NCBI GenBank assembly: GCA_026027325.1
Contig: JAMSLZ010000009.1
Coordinates: 1,116,001 to 1,180,000, forward strand
Direction: 5' to 3'
From: Actinomucor elegans
Lineage: Eukaryota; Mucoromycota; Mucoromycetes; Mucorales; Mucoraceae
DNA: 64,000 nucleotides
The notes under the pieces are model-generated. The model searched no databases and was not told the DNA's origin. It was given only the letters and a program-made list of their open reading frames with translations. Position 1 is the first letter of the stretch, and every line of letters begins with the position of its first letter. Shown piece by piece: positions 9,341 to 21,421 of this stretch. The position numbers were made by a program, and so were the translations under genes.

Positions 9341-12195
9341 ATGACTGGGTTACCTATTAGTGGTCCAAAATTACAGCTGAATGACGATTCAAATACAAGA
9401 AACATTGTTTCATCTACCCTGCCTGCATTATCCTCGGATATAGTCTGGGAAGAAGCTGCTGATACCTCTACTGAAGTTCTGTTTGACGTCGCTGGTGATA
9501 TAGATCCATTTAGAAGTAGTTTAGAACAAAATATATGCAGTAACAAAGATATGGGAACAGCTGTTGATCAAAAGGACTCTGATACAGCTGTAACAGACGA
9601 TGATATCGAAACAGCATCGTCCGTTTCGTATAGACCTGTACCAACGTCATACAGCCTGGAACACAATAGACAAAGCAACACTAGTTTCGATGAAGATATC
9701 GAAGACATTGATATGGACTATGATCGAGGCATACCCAGAACACGAGTTCATTTGCCAGCCATGGAGATTGTGATTCGCAATATAGGGATCGCTCAAGAGC
9801 GTAATAGAAGGTCCTTACTGGAAAAGACTACTCAGAAGAAATTAAATAACAATGGAAAGCGCAGTGAAGGGGACCAGGAAATAGATTTTAATATGGAGGT
9901 GCCTATCGACGTTAGTTTATATAGCAGTAGCCTGACAAACCCTCAAATTATCAAAGATATACCTGCGAATCGATTAAGCTCGCGAGAACAAGAAGAAGCT
10001 GGTAATTATCCAAAGAGTCTGATATAATTAATAGATACTCAAGAATACTGTAGACGAATATGTTAGAAGAGGCATGAAGTATGTATTTGAAAACAAGTTT
10101 ATGAAAGCAAAATCGTTATTCCAAAGAAAGTCGAGCAGGTACTCAATGATCTGGGCAATATAAAAAAACGCCCCCCCCCCCCACTCAAGTATGGTACTAA
10201 CTTGCTTCTTCGTTTCAATTTGGTAGTGATCCTTTGTATGCTCTTGGATTGGGAGCAATGACATTTATGAAAGCCATGATGGTAAGAGAAACAAGCGCTA
10301 GATTTTAGGGATCGGCTAACTGGTTTAGACATACAACGAGGACGACGTACAACTTGCCATGAATACGTTAACTACAGCCTACACAATTGCTTCAGCTCAA
10401 ATCGATAATGCAGCAGTAAAGACGCCATCTAATAGCTCATGGACATCTTACTTGCCGATATTCGCGCCATCAAACAATACTGGGCTTCCTATATCTCCAT
10501 CTATTGCATCAACAAAGTTAGATGCGACGCACTGTTCTAGTGACGGTCCTCAATTCATACCTAACGGTGTTTTGAGGGCTAATGTAGTAAAAGCTGAAAG
10601 TTGCTTGCTGATGGGTATGCTTCAAATGACACAAGAAAGTGTGGTTGGATACTTGAAGTGTGGTCTCAATCTAAGAAAAGGTATGATATGAACATGGAAG
10701 AACATCTCAGCATATGTATCTTATAGCATGCTTCATTAGCATATAGTTGCTATACAATTGTTTGGCAAGAGTATAAGAAAATGGGGCAGGAATATACGAA
10801 ACATATAGATCGTGAGACTGTTTCTGCAATGCAGTTTGGTATAGGCGCTGTTCACTTACTACTCTCATCACTGCCACCAAAGATCCTCAAAATATTATCG
10901 ATATTTGGACTCAAGAGCGACAAGCAGCTGGGATTTGCTCTTTTAAAACTCTGTCTCGAAGGAAAAGGTATACGATCGCCTTTGGCATCTTTAATGTAAT
11001 ATCTTTCTTTCCGTATATAGTTTTACATGAAACTAAACTTTTCATTAAACTTAGGTTATTAACTTACTATTCCATCTTATCTTCGTTTGTGCCTCAGTTA
11101 TATGCAAAAGAACTTATGGGCCCAGCGGTGGAATGTTTACTGGAGTCACAAAAGCGATATCCAAGTTCTTGTTTCTTTTTATTCTATGCCGCGCGTATTT
11201 CCCGTATTGCTCGCAACCTGCCGCTCTCGACTCAGTCATTTACTTTTGCGATCGATTCTAGTCGAGGAGAATGGGCCGAACAAGGTATGGCACAAATGGG
11301 TAGCCATGAGATAGGTTTCAATTTGGCTTTGCAGCTCGATTGGCAATCAGCTCTTGCCTACTTTGAAAAACTGAGAGCGGATAAAAACTATTGGTCACCT
11401 GCATTCTGTCAGTACTTTATTGGAGCGTGTCATGGTATGCTAGGGAAACGCACAGAGAGTATCTTGGCATTTGCAGAAGTACCGCAACTAGCAGAAGGTC
11501 AGCTACAAAAGAAGACATACGTCGACACTTATGTGCAGCAAAAAGTGGAGTTTTTTCAAAAATCAGGTTATCAAGATATGGACTTTAATTTACCAGGATT
11601 AGAGCTATTACTGGTCTGGAATGCTTTCGATCAGATGGAGAAAACTGCTTTAGAGGCCTGTCTGCTTATCATTCAAAAGGCTTTGGAATTGATATATGAA
11701 AGAGAACGACTCGAATACAACATCCGTTTATATGAATTAGTGCCAACAATAGACCCTCCAGACTACTACGATCAACGCGCTATTTTGTTACTGATAAAGG
11801 CGTCTGTGCTCAACTCACTGAAGCGGCATAGCGATAGTATTGCCCACTTAAATTGGATTATGGATCATAAACACCAGCTCAAGTCGGAAACGTGGATTTT
11901 ACCTTTTGCTTATTGGGGTGAGTTTGCTCATATAATGTTTATTAATTGGGTCTAATCCAAATATATGATAGAGGCAGGAGCAACAAGCTGGGGAATGGGG
12001 GATTATGCTAAGAGCAGAAAGCTTTGGGAAAAAGCGCTTGGCTGTACAAAGTACGCGTTTGAGTATAGAATGGCCGTACGGCTTAGTCTAGCATTAAGTA
12101 AATGTGATGAAGTAGGCGCTACTATCATTAAACCTAAAAAGCAAAACGGAATATCAAGCAACGGGCAAAAACGAATGCCAGTTGTGCAATGTTGA
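9341..12195 (+). CDS. IML2: TTC39/IML2-family tetratricopeptide protein
   Basis: Seven exons: 9341-10001, 10054-10138, 10227-10281, 10329-10680, 10740-10995, 11055-11917 and 11972-12195, encoding 831 residues. All junctions use GT-AG and keep frame. Residues 1 to about 220 form an acidic, low-complexity extension (IEDIDMDYDRG and similar). The rest is the Iml2/TTC39 domain: YVFENKFMKAKSLFQ, DPLYALGLGAMTFMKAMM, GVLRANVVKAESCLLMG, LRKAYSCYTIVWQEY, GFALLKLCLEGKGIRSPLAS, and the TPR-like C-terminus AGATSWGMGDYAKSRKLWEK. The yeast relative Iml2 is linked to inclusion-body clearance and lipid droplets; the animal TTC39 group is poorly defined biochemically. Intron 2 contains a C12 run. Family assignment is strong. 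Function here is inferred only from the family. Confidence 0.9.
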
Positions 12196-12779
12196 AAATT
12201 TCAACAAAATTGTTTCTTTTATAATAAACATACTTTCTACAAAGATGGTCAATATAACTTATTACACTTGTTTCATATAAGCTTGATCTAATGATCCATA
12301 GATTTCTCTACAGATCTCGGTCAAATGTCACATCTGGCAACTAATACATGCTCTTAATGGGACACTGTGTCTATCAGGATAATCAAGTACAACAGGTATA
12401 CCATGCGTTAATGAATTATAATTCATCTCGATACATAATCAAATGTCGTATCTGATTAATGTTCAATACTCTGAATGAGTTTAAATATGTTGCTTCACTG
12501 AAGTGAATGTATCATGTCCATCAGTGATTAGCGGTAAATCATAGAAACGTACAGAGATGAACAAACTGATTTCAACGAGAATGCAAGCTCTAGATTATTA
12601 TATTAAATGACAAAAAGGAGCTGCTTGCATTTCTTTACATTTTGATTTTTCTAAAGACATGACCAGTCATGTTATCAATCTCCGCGTATTTATAATGTTG
12701 GAGTTTCTCCAGATAATCTTTTTTTTCTTTTATTTGTGGCAATAAAACAAACATTATTCAACAGTGTCAATACAGAACA
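12196..12779. other. Intergenic with an inverted dispersed-repeat copy
   Basis: Separates the IML2-family gene from the sugar transporter. Contains a minus-oriented dispersed repeat (12265-12338) and a pyrimidine-rich stretch just before the transporter ATG. GTATTTATAAT near 12686 is a possible TATA element. Confidence 0.45.
12265..12338 (-). repeat. Dispersed GATC-rich repeat, inverted copy
   Basis: On the minus strand it reads CAGATGTGACATTTGACCGA, then GATCTGTAGAGAAATC, then ATGGATCATTAGATCAAGCT, the same blocks as the plus-oriented copies. This shows the family inserts in both orientations. Confidence 0.6.
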
Positions 12780-14347
12780 ATGGACACAGAGGCAACTCCG
12801 CTATTGCTACATAGTTCTACAAAAGCAGCTGTGCCCTTAAGTTCGTATAGATCGTCTGCATATTGCTATGCCATTATTGCCGCAGTGGGTGGATTTGTAT
12901 GTGGCTACGACACAGGCTCAATATCCAGCATAATCGCGCTACCTTATTTTCAAAGACGGTTTTTCACCCATGGATCTCTCGCCTATTACGAAAGTATGCT
13001 ATTGGCTTCGTATCTGATCACGTCCATGTGCGGTGCATTTTCTTCGGGCTATTTTTGCGGTACTATATGAATTGTAATAACGCATCCAGTCTCTCGTACT
13101 TACAATTATCTTATCCACGAATATGTCCTTATGTAGATCGCTTTGGAAGAAAGCGCTCGATGTTATCTGCTTCATTGCTCATGGCATTGGGTATTACTTG
13201 CCAGCTTTTAGGATATAATACAAAGACGCTTCTTTTTGGGCGGTTGATTGCTGGTATAGGCACCGGTCTCATGACAAATGCAGTGCCGCTGTATCAATCA
13301 GAAATAGCACCACCCGACATTCGTGGCCGACTAATAAGCGCATTCTCACTTTTTGGATCATTTGGTCAAATGATTGGATATTTTGTCACATTCTTCAGTA
13401 GCTACTTGACTTCAAGTTGGAGTTGGCGTACACCGTGGCTAGTACAATTAGCTGTATGTCTTATTTTCAGTATCGCAGTTTGCTTTTTGCCTTACTCTCC
13501 TCGATGGCTCATTCATAGAAATAGGGATAGAGACGCGCTAGCAGTATTATCAATGCTTTACAATTTACCACCTCAGAACGAAGCTGTCCAGTGCACATTC
13601 TTGGAGTTCAAATCGTTGATTGAAGCTGAAAAAATGATTGATCAGGGCCATACATATAAAGAATTGTTTCAAGGATCCAATTTGACGAGAACTATATATT
13701 CGTTTTTCATATCTATTGCCACCTGTTTTGCCGGGAACGTCATATTTTCGTACTATGCCCCTCAAATATTCAAGAATGCTGGCTTAAATGATGTATCCAC
13801 TTCATTAGCATTGACAGGAGGGATTGGGTTTCTGTCTCTAGTTTTCACAGCTATATCTTCGAAGTGGTGGATCGACTCGTACGGTAGACGAGTTTTGTTC
13901 TTTACTGGCTCAGCCATTTCGGCAGCATGCATGATTGTAGTTGGTCTTATGTTTCAATTCTTTTCGGTCCTATCCAAGGATCATACTGTCGTGGTGGTAA
14001 TCGAGCCATACGCGCAGTACACCATCATACTGTGTATTTACATATTTTCAGCATCATTTGCAGGAACATGGGGTGTCGCAAACTATGCGTACACAGCAGA
14101 GATATTCAACACAACCTGTCGCGCAAAGGGATTGTCACTGACATATGCTATAAGTTGGGGTTGTAGTATCATTATCACTTACTGTGCACCATTCTTTCTG
14201 GCATACTCTGTGTCAGGTGTACATTTCTTTTTTGGAGGCTGCTCAATCCTTACATTCATTTGTATACGATTTATACCTGAAACAAAAGGAAAAACTTTAG
14301 AAGAAATAGACTTTATATTTGAACATGGTATTAATAATAGACAATGA
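12780..14347 (+). CDS. MFS sugar transporter (sugar porter family)
   Basis: Two exons, 12780-13059 and 13137-14347, encoding 496 residues. The intron splits a D codon inside the family motif, giving SGYFC-DRFGRKRS. A proton-linked or facilitative plasma-membrane hexose transporter is expected. Sugar-porter signatures are in order: GGFVCGYDTGSISSI in TM1, DRFGRKR in loop 2-3, GRLIAGIGTGLMTNAVPLY with YQSEIAPPDIRGRL in TM4-5, PYSPRWLIHRNRD (PESPR-like) in loop 6-7, and PETKGKTLEEID after TM12. Roughly twelve membrane segments are visible. The length is typical. Substrate cannot be read from sequence. Continuous translation of the second frame alone would give a false N-terminus; the exon at 12780 supplies the correct TM1 and TM2. 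Confidence 0.92.
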
Positions 14348-14372
14348 TAGTAAAAAGAAACGTTGAACGAAT

Positions 14373-15485
14373 TTATTTTTTGATGGCTACGATGTTTAAT
14401 CCAAAAGCGCTAACGATGCCCTCTTCAATGGCGCGTTTTTCAATCCTTATAAATTCCTTCAGGACGGCTTCACCAACTTCGTTGCTTTTCAATCTATATA
14501 AAAAAAAGGGATACAAGTATGCTTCAGCTTACTGCCATATAGTAGTAATAAATCTATTCAAACTTACCCAGCCATTACAAGAAGAACATAGAAGAAAGGC
14601 GCAGTAGTAGTTTTGATGTTAGCTTGACCAAATTGATTATTGATTGCTTCACAAATTTCTTTAGAAAGAGCGATTCCCTCGGGATCATCTCGGTGTAAGT
14701 GCTTTTTTTGTTGATCGCGGCTTACAGGACGAAACCATCTTTCAGAGACTGGTAAGCTCGAATCCAACATTTTCATAAGCATGTTTTTGATATGACCTGC
14801 GTTTTCAAGTCTTTCTTCAATAGGTATCATACAGCCAGCTGAACGAAGCAAGTCCAAATGGTCGAAAAACCAAGTGAGGGTGCTGCTATGTGCCTCAACA
14901 CTGTTGATTTCCTCAGCGAGAAAAACACCACCTTCATTGAGCAAGTTTGAGGCTAATTGAACGGCCTAATGTTAAAAGTTAGAACACTACGATTTCATTT
15001 TGTTGTCTTAGTTTACCTTATTCACAGGATTACAGTGGTGAAGCGACTTTGTAAACATGACAAGGTCGAACTTTTGATCAGTCTTGAAACTAAAGATATC
15101 TCCTCTTTCAAATTGGACGTCAGTACCAGTGGATTTAGCCTTTGCCTTTTCAATGTCATCAGAAGGGTCGATAGCAGTGATATCAACTCTTTCTTTAAGT
15201 TTGTCTTTGAAAATCAAAGTAAAATCGCCAGGTCTACATAAAAGAATATTTACATTATTGATGAAAGTTTAATCCAAGAACAGACCACTTACCCACAACC
15301 AATTTCCAAAACCTTAATAACCTTAGTATCGGGGAACTTTTCTTCCAAGAGGCCCTATTTGTCACAAGTTTATTAATATGCGAATCAACAATCAAGCATT
15401 TGAAGAGCTTGTAAACCGGTAATACCTCAACAAAGGTAAGAAAAGGTTCACTTTGAATGAACTTGATATTTTCGACGTTAACCAT
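14373..15485 (-). CDS. Class I SAM-dependent methyltransferase
   Basis: Five exons: 15485-15426, 15354-15293, 15233-15017, 14965-14568 and 14493-14373, encoding 285 residues. Residues 35-44, VLEIGCGPGD, are the glycine-rich SAM-binding motif I. A second acidic segment (ITAIDPSDDIEKAK) fits motif II, and FDLVMFTKSLHHC is the post-II region of methyltransferase-11/12 type enzymes. The middle and C-terminal parts (LNEGGVFLAEEINSVE..., helical) would form the substrate cap. No targeting signal is obvious, so it is probably cytosolic. The acceptor (small molecule, lipid or protein) cannot be assigned. Convergent with the transporter, with only 25 bp between the two stop codons (14347 and 14373). 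Confidence 0.85.
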
Positions 15486-17231
15486 TGCGTATATGAAGAT
15501 AGAAGATATGTCTATTGAGTGGAGAAGAAAAAGGTAGAATTGAGTTTAAAGCCGCATATTTGTACTAAACGACTTTTTGAACGCGTCGCAAATTTCGGCG
15601 ATCAATCCCAGAATTCAGTTCGGCGCACACGTCCATTCGGCGGGGTAAAACTTTCAAAGCGCCGACTACTGTCACTCAGGATTATGGATATGAACGTTCG
15701 TAATCCAAATACGACGCCCAAGAGTCCTCAGGCCACACTCTCGTTTAATGAATCAACCGAAAAAAAAAAAAAAACGTTTACGTATTTTGGAAAATAATGA
15801 TTACAGAGTCGCTTTGATACGGACACGACAAGCATAATTTATCCGAATATCAGCTGAGTGTAGAACGAAAAATAATGTATTCAAACGGATCAAAATTAAG
15901 GTTTATTTTTTCAAGTATGAAATTGAAGCAAGTCCAATAACTGAAATATATTCTTCAATAAAATTTATGAAAATTTTTACAGCACTCTGTTTAGTGCGGA
16001 CTGCTTATCAGATGCAGTGTTAACCCAAAGTTGGATGAGAAACCTAAGGATCAAGATCTAATTTAGTTAAAATGTATGATACTGAGGATTAAGTATTGAC
16101 TAGTACAATAGATTGAGTACATTAAGTTTTTAAATATCTATAATAGAAACATCTATTTATTTTGAGTATATATTATCAGATACAGCATTAAAAGAAGATC
16201 CATCTAGAGAATAATTGATTTAGTGTATACCAACAACTTTATATATTTGACTGCCAGTCACTAAAATACGATGTATCGGTCCTGATAAACGCATTGGTGC
16301 ATAAAAACATGTGCTGACCATCATCGGATGCGATATTAAATTAGAATTAAGTGAGAAATGTCACGATGTTGAAAACAATTTTTGAATAATGGAGCCCGCT
16401 TAGCCCAAACCTTTAATCTTTTTTTTAGGCAGTACTTTGGAGATAAGTTCTATATTTAGTGCAGTACACCCTGTATAAAATTATACGCTATATCTTAAAA
16501 AATTGATACAAAGCATTCAAGCTAAGGCTGCGATCCACAAAACACACACACACACACACACACAAAATTGAATTTTATCTATAATCGCTCGACGAGGCCT
16601 AGCTAATCTCAGTTCAATATTGTACCTGTTGAGTGTTTTATCGCTAAAATGAGGTACTGCATCAAGCAAAGATTTCAAATTGATACATAATGCAATTGGA
16701 CAATAGATAAAGAGAAAAAGCTGATATTGAAATTAAATTAAAGAAAAGTGAACAGAATAACTGAAGCGATTCGTCTGCGATGAATTAATTTGAAGACTAT
16801 TATTCATCGTATAAAGTAGAGCGCTTTATTATTGCCAACAGTTAATTTAGAGCTAGAAGATCTATTCTACTTAGCAAAAGTGCATTCTCAGCTAAAATAA
16901 GAAAGTATCAAATGTAAAATGTACGATTTTCTTCAGATCTGATACTCTAGGATCTTCAAAGTGATTTTATTCTACACTTAAAATATGTTAATCTTGGATA
17001 AGGGTTTTTATCAGACGTGATTAACATTGTAATGCGTTTTTGCCAAGGTGCAAATGAAAATGGTTCATAATTTTAATCCGCTATATACTAGTACAAGTCG
17101 CTCTATATTTGCTGAGCCTTAAAATAATCAACCATTTATGGTAAATATATTACCTTAAAAGGATATGGGGTGCGCGTAGGGTCAATTTTTTACTTGGAGT
17201 CTTCATTTTAATTGTGGTCTTACTACTATAT
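15486..17231. other. Intergenic with CA microsatellite and degenerate repeats
   Basis: Divergent spacer upstream of the methyltransferase. Holds an (AC)n tract at about 16542-16564 and weak dispersed-repeat blocks near 16010-16340 (CAGATGCAGTGTTAACCC and ATCGGATGCGATATTAAATT). The plus-strand frame at 15519-15797 ends in a poly-A stretch and has no recognisable domain. Confidence 0.5.
16542..16564. repeat. (AC)n microsatellite
   Basis: About eleven AC dinucleotides in a row. Confidence 0.9.
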
Positions 17232-17304
17232 GGGGATGTAGCTCAAATGGTAGAGCGCTCGCTTAGCATGCGAGAGGCACTGGGATCGACGCCCAGCTTC
17301 TCCA
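17232..17304 (+). tRNA. tRNA-Ala (AGC)
   Basis: A full cloverleaf can be folded. The acceptor is GGGGATG with CTTCTCC; the D arm is GCTC...GAGC; the anticodon stem CTCGC/GCGAG encloses loop TTAGCAT with anticodon AGC (alanine); the T arm is CTGGG/CCCAG around ATCGACG. The discriminator is A at 17304, with no intron and no encoded CCA. A T-rich Pol III terminator follows (CTTTTT). The acceptor stem has a T-T mismatch between positions 6 and 67 and a G-T pair at 3-70. G3-U70 is the alanyl-tRNA synthetase identity pair, so charging should be normal. An A54 in the T loop is also seen in plant tRNA-Ala. Confidence 0.93.
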
Positions 17305-18903
17305 CTTTTTGTTTCGTTTTGTTGAAATTTTTAATGCTCTCAATTCTTTTATTGTCAAAAAGCTTTTTTTTTTTTTTTTTTTGCTTTTGTCAGTTACACA
17401 CAGGTTTGTAAGTAACCTTTTAATTAGTATAAATATCAAATAGAACGCTAAATGAATAAAGATTATCTTTTATCTCTTAATTACACTTTCATATAAATCT
17501 ACACTAAAATATACATCTCTGCTCACGGCACTTTTAGCAGCTAAAAATGTCATCAACTTTAACCGCAATGCAGTCCATAGAAGTTAGTTCATAGTATATT
17601 CCTTAATGCAAATGTTTTGAACTACGTTCCTGACTATTTCTCCTAATGCACATGAAATTATATAAGTATATGTTTAGGCTTTTTCTTCCTTTAAACATAT
17701 TCCTTATGACTGTTATTGAGGTTTTATTTTACTTAGTGATCATTATGAATATGGGATACTATTCGATACCTGATTGAAGTAAAGATGATCTTGTGCTCAA
17801 AAGTTGAATACCTCATGTCATGTGAAGTGTTAGAATTAAAGTTAATTATTGGCCAGTATAATTTACTGCGTGTTTTTCAAAAGTTTAGCAAATGTTCTGA
17901 TAGATGCATTTGGCCGAAATCGGGTGTGATATCTATCGATTATAGGGTCTAGATCGAATAACATGTAGGTAAGCTACAACTGATTACTCATAAATATATA
18001 CAATAGTTTATTCTGTGCACATAATACAAATCAGATACAACATTTAACCGGGATCAATTGAGGAGAAATTTATTGGTTCTTACTCGATATATAGTTTCTA
18101 TTTGAGAAGGGCGGCTGTCCTAAAGATAAATTAAAGAAAATCCCTTGCCATGTTCTTAGTGAGGCAAAATAGAAATAAGAAGGCTAGAAAAGTTAATGAT
18201 ATTTCATTCAATGACTATACATTGAACAATGAATTTAAGGCTTATTGAATTTTTCTCATTCCCGCATTAACTGGAGGATTCAAGGATTCTTTTTAAACGG
18301 TTCATACATAAGAGTGAGCTGTAGTGTATATTTGTGTTATTTTTTTGGCAGTATTCTAGATATTTACAGAAACAGACCATCATATAACCTTGTTCCTTAC
18401 AGATCGAAATATATAATAATATGTTTTATGCTATTTAAGGACTAAGATGGACCGGATTAACAAGCTTAAACAAGCGTTCAGAAAGCAGATTGAATGCTAC
18501 CAAGTTTCTAGGTGATAAAATTACTGTGCTAGCAGTTCTAGATACCCTTTTCAGCTTTATAAACTGCCCGATAATTGATGATGAACGATTAATTTTTTTT
18601 TATCCTTACAGTCAGTTTCAACGCGTACATTAACGCACGATAGGCCCAAGGTACTGGATACGAGAGTATATATATAAATATATACAAAAAGTAAGTGTGA
18701 TAACAACAACGAATAATAGGGATACATTGTGACGTATAAAGCAAAAAGTACATTACCTACAAGTTGATCCCGCCACAATCGCTTTGTATTATCTGATTTT
18801 CGAGATTAAAAGTTGCGGTTAATAAAAAAAAAACCACAAACTTTGATATCAAATCCTTCTTTCCAGTTTACATAATTATAATTATATACATATACCAACA
18901 ACA
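17305..18903. other. Intergenic
   Basis: AT-rich spacer after the tRNA, with a T15 run near 17370 and one dispersed-repeat copy (about 17900-18075). Leads into the MED6 promoter. No coding potential recognised. Confidence 0.5.
17900..18075 (+). repeat. Dispersed GATC-rich repeat, copy
   Basis: Blocks TGCATTTGGCCGAAATCGGG, TAGGGTCTAGATCGAATAAC and ACATTTAACCGGGATCAATT are diverged matches to the repeat core. Confidence 0.45.
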
Positions 18904-19990
18904 ATGCAGCGAATGACAGCGACAGAAGACCTTACTAGTGTTGAATGGCGCGATACCAATTGGCTAGAGGTACACATTCGTTTAGTGTAGTGTAATTATT
19001 ACTGATCCCAATGCACGCAGAGAGTAGGTGGCTTTCAAAATCAACAAATGGTATTAGATTACTTCGCGTTGTCACCCTTCTGGGATCGTCAATGTAACAA
19101 CCAGATTTTGTCCATGCAAACGCAATATAATGATCTACGTCAGCCTTACGAAGCTACTGTAGAAGCACTTCGGTAAACCAAAGCATTTCGCTATTTTTGT
19201 ATGTATTTAAACTGACTATAACAATAATAAAAAGCAAAATGACAGGTATAGAATTCGCAGTGGTTCACGACCAACCGCCCGTTTGGATTATACAGAAAAG
19301 ATATAGACGTGGACCTGCTCCAGATGACGTTAATCCAATTGCCACATATTACATTATGGGTGCTAATGTGTACCAATCGCCAACCATTTATTCGGTGATC
19401 GCAAATCGTTTGGTAAATACTATACAGAAAGCTTTGACTTCAATACCTAACAAAGTAACCCTTATATATATGCAGTTGACTAGTTTGTTCCATGTGAATA
19501 GCGCTTTCAAGGAAACACAAAATATGATGGATTTTCATCCTTCTAAAGGGTACAGCTGGAAAACCTCAGCCGACACAACCAACAAGAAGGCTTCTGCCAC
19601 AGCCATAGCTGAGAAATCACCTTCAACAGCCAAGAGTAGTACAACTAATACAGCTATAGCTACGAATACAACAAAGAGTGTATTGCGTGCACAAGAGACA
19701 CAAGTGTTTAGACATTGGATGGATCGAGCGATCGAATCAGCATCCATTCGAGTTACGCAAGCTCGTCAAGCGATTGATACATCTGAATTAGATACGAAGG
19801 CTACTGGAGCCAGTAGTATTAATAATATTGATTCGCCATCATCACAGCTCCGAGGTAAAGCCAATTGATTGCTAGAAGGTAGATCTGTTATGCTAATGTC
19901 TATACAATAGATGATATAAGCGGAAAACGTCAAAGAAAACGCGTAGATGAAGGAAGCCAAATCACTCGTAAAAAGAAGACAGTCAAATAA
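18904..19990 (+). CDS. MED6: Mediator complex subunit 6
   Basis: Four exons: 18904-18969, 19021-19172, 19235-19854 and 19911-19990, encoding 305 residues. Med6 is a head-module subunit of Mediator and helps couple activators to RNA polymerase II in the nucleus. The conserved region contains SVEWRDTNWLE, LDYFALSPFWDRQCNNQ, RKMTGIEFAVVHDQPPVWII, and NPIATYYIMGANVYQSPTIY followed by SVIANRLV, all hallmarks of the family. The C-terminal third is Thr/Ala/Ser-rich and low complexity, ending in a basic nuclear-localisation stretch (GKRQRKRVDE, TRKKKTVK). The longest open frame starts at 19197 inside intron 2 and misses the first two exons. Convergent with PHO88, with only 14 bp between the two stop codons. 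Confidence 0.94.
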
Positions 19991-20004
19991 TAAAGCCTTT
20001 TTTT

Positions 20005-20709
20005 TTATTGAGCCTTAAGCGCTTTCTCGGCACGTTTAATTGAGCCTTTGTCTGTCTTGGGCTGACGCTTTTCATTCATCATACTAAAAGGACCTTCAAT
20101 ACGGAAAGGACGACGAAGTTCACCCGTGGTGGTAGGACCATTGAATAAATGAATACGCGCTTCTTTTGTCATAAAAAATGTCTTGAAACCCAAAATACTC
20201 TGAATAATCAAAGGTTGAACGTAACCAAACTTCAAATGAAGAAAGGCAACAATGGCAATACTAGTGAAGTTTTGTTTCATTTGTTTTTCAACGTCGTTGA
20301 TATCGTATTCTATTGTAAAATCATTGATGAGTGAAAGTTAGTTAAATAAAAGGAAAGTATTTGGTTACCCATATTGGTTGTATTGACTAATCTTTCAGGA
20401 CTCTCGCTACCGTCCCAACCTTGAGCTCCCGGTTCAACGTAACGCAAAGGTGTTGTGTCTACAATTACTATCCATTAAATACTTTTGTGATTGAAATATT
20501 ATGACCTTATTACCGTTCTTTTTACGAATGACAGACAAGAGATAAAATGACAAGAGGAAAATGACAAATTGCGATCCTAAATAAAACGTGCGAATGTAGC
20601 CTATATAATCTGAATTGTCCAGATCCATAGACTTGGTTACTTGGCGTACGCCGAGAAAAAAGGCTACGTTAAATAATGGATGGTTTACGAGTTTATTCCA
20701 GTTTGGCAT
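20005..20709 (-). CDS. PHO88: PHO88/SND3-family ER membrane protein
   Basis: Three exons: 20709-20514, 20458-20369 and 20309-20005, encoding 196 residues. Yeast Pho88/Snd3 sits in the ER membrane and acts in SRP-independent targeting; it was first found through phosphate transport. The sequence follows the family end to end: a hydrophobic N-terminus (YIRTFYLGSQFVIFLLSFYL), then LRYVEPGAQGWDGSE, EYDINDVEKQMKQNF, AFLHLKFGYVQPLIIQSI, IHLFNGPTTTGELRRPF and a C-terminal KTDKGSIKRAEKAL. Length is close to the yeast protein (188). The first in the minus-strand series PHO88, GLOD5-like, carrier; these are closely spaced but not functionally related as far as I can see. Confidence 0.93.
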
Positions 20710-20805
20710 GATGTCAAAGCAAAAGAGTTTTCATGGAAGTGCTGTACGCTTTTTGATTTCTTTTCTAGTACATGCCCTTCAATGATTCAAATGCCGCCAA
20801 ACATG

Positions 20806-21279
20806 TTATATAACCTTGTTATCGTTTGAAACTTCGATCAGGTTTCCATCCAAATCATATACATAAACAGAAAGAAGTGGGCCTTGAGCGCCAGTTCTTT
20901 TCACTACCGAATCAATAGGTATTTCGCAGCCATGCTGTTTCCAATGGTGCAGATATTCTGATACTGGCTGCTTCGTAATGAGACAAAAGTCGGCAGTGCC
21001 TTCTTGAGCAGGCCTTTTGCAAACTGGAAAGACATCCACTTCCTTTTGATGCAGGTTGATCTTTTGTAAACCAAATACAAGCGCGACTCTCTCTTGATTA
21101 GGAAGTGAAGGCGTTACAAACCTTTCAATATCCATTCCTCTGCATATATTTTGTGAGCAATTATATCTCTTCCATAGTATTATAACTTACAGCATAGTAT
21201 GATACCATTCTGCAGATTTATTTATATTAGAAACAGCTACAACAATATGATCGATGGCTTCAATTACAGGTTTAAACAT
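20806..21279 (-). CDS. Glyoxalase-domain (VOC) protein, GLOD5-like
   Basis: Two exons, 21279-21191 and 21139-20806, encoding 140 residues. A single vicinal-oxygen-chelate domain. The N-terminus IEAIDHIVVAVSNINKSAEW supplies the first metal-ligand position (H in IDHIV). FGLQKINLHQ, ADFCLITKQPVSEY, RTGAQGPLLSVYVYDLDGN and LIEVSND follow, the last giving the C-terminal metal-ligand Glu. This order matches animal/fungal GLOD5 and bacterial relatives, whose substrates are unproven. The intron falls inside the LG-MDIERF junction. No targeting signal. The second exon by itself has an internal ATG that should not be taken as the start. Confidence 0.88.
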
Positions 21280-21421
21280 GATAGCAAAGAAGAAAAAAAA
21301 AAGAGACTAGTTAATTAGGAAAGCAAAAAACTAATAAATGCTCGCCCGGGAAAAAGTCTATCCTTCTATAGGTATGGATGTGCTTCTATATAACCTTTTT
21401 TATTATTATTATTAAATCCTA

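Noticed and set aside
15519..15797. 92-codon plus-strand frame near the methyltransferase start
   Set aside because: Ends in a poly-A translation (EKKKKTF), has no family resemblance and overlaps the promoter region.
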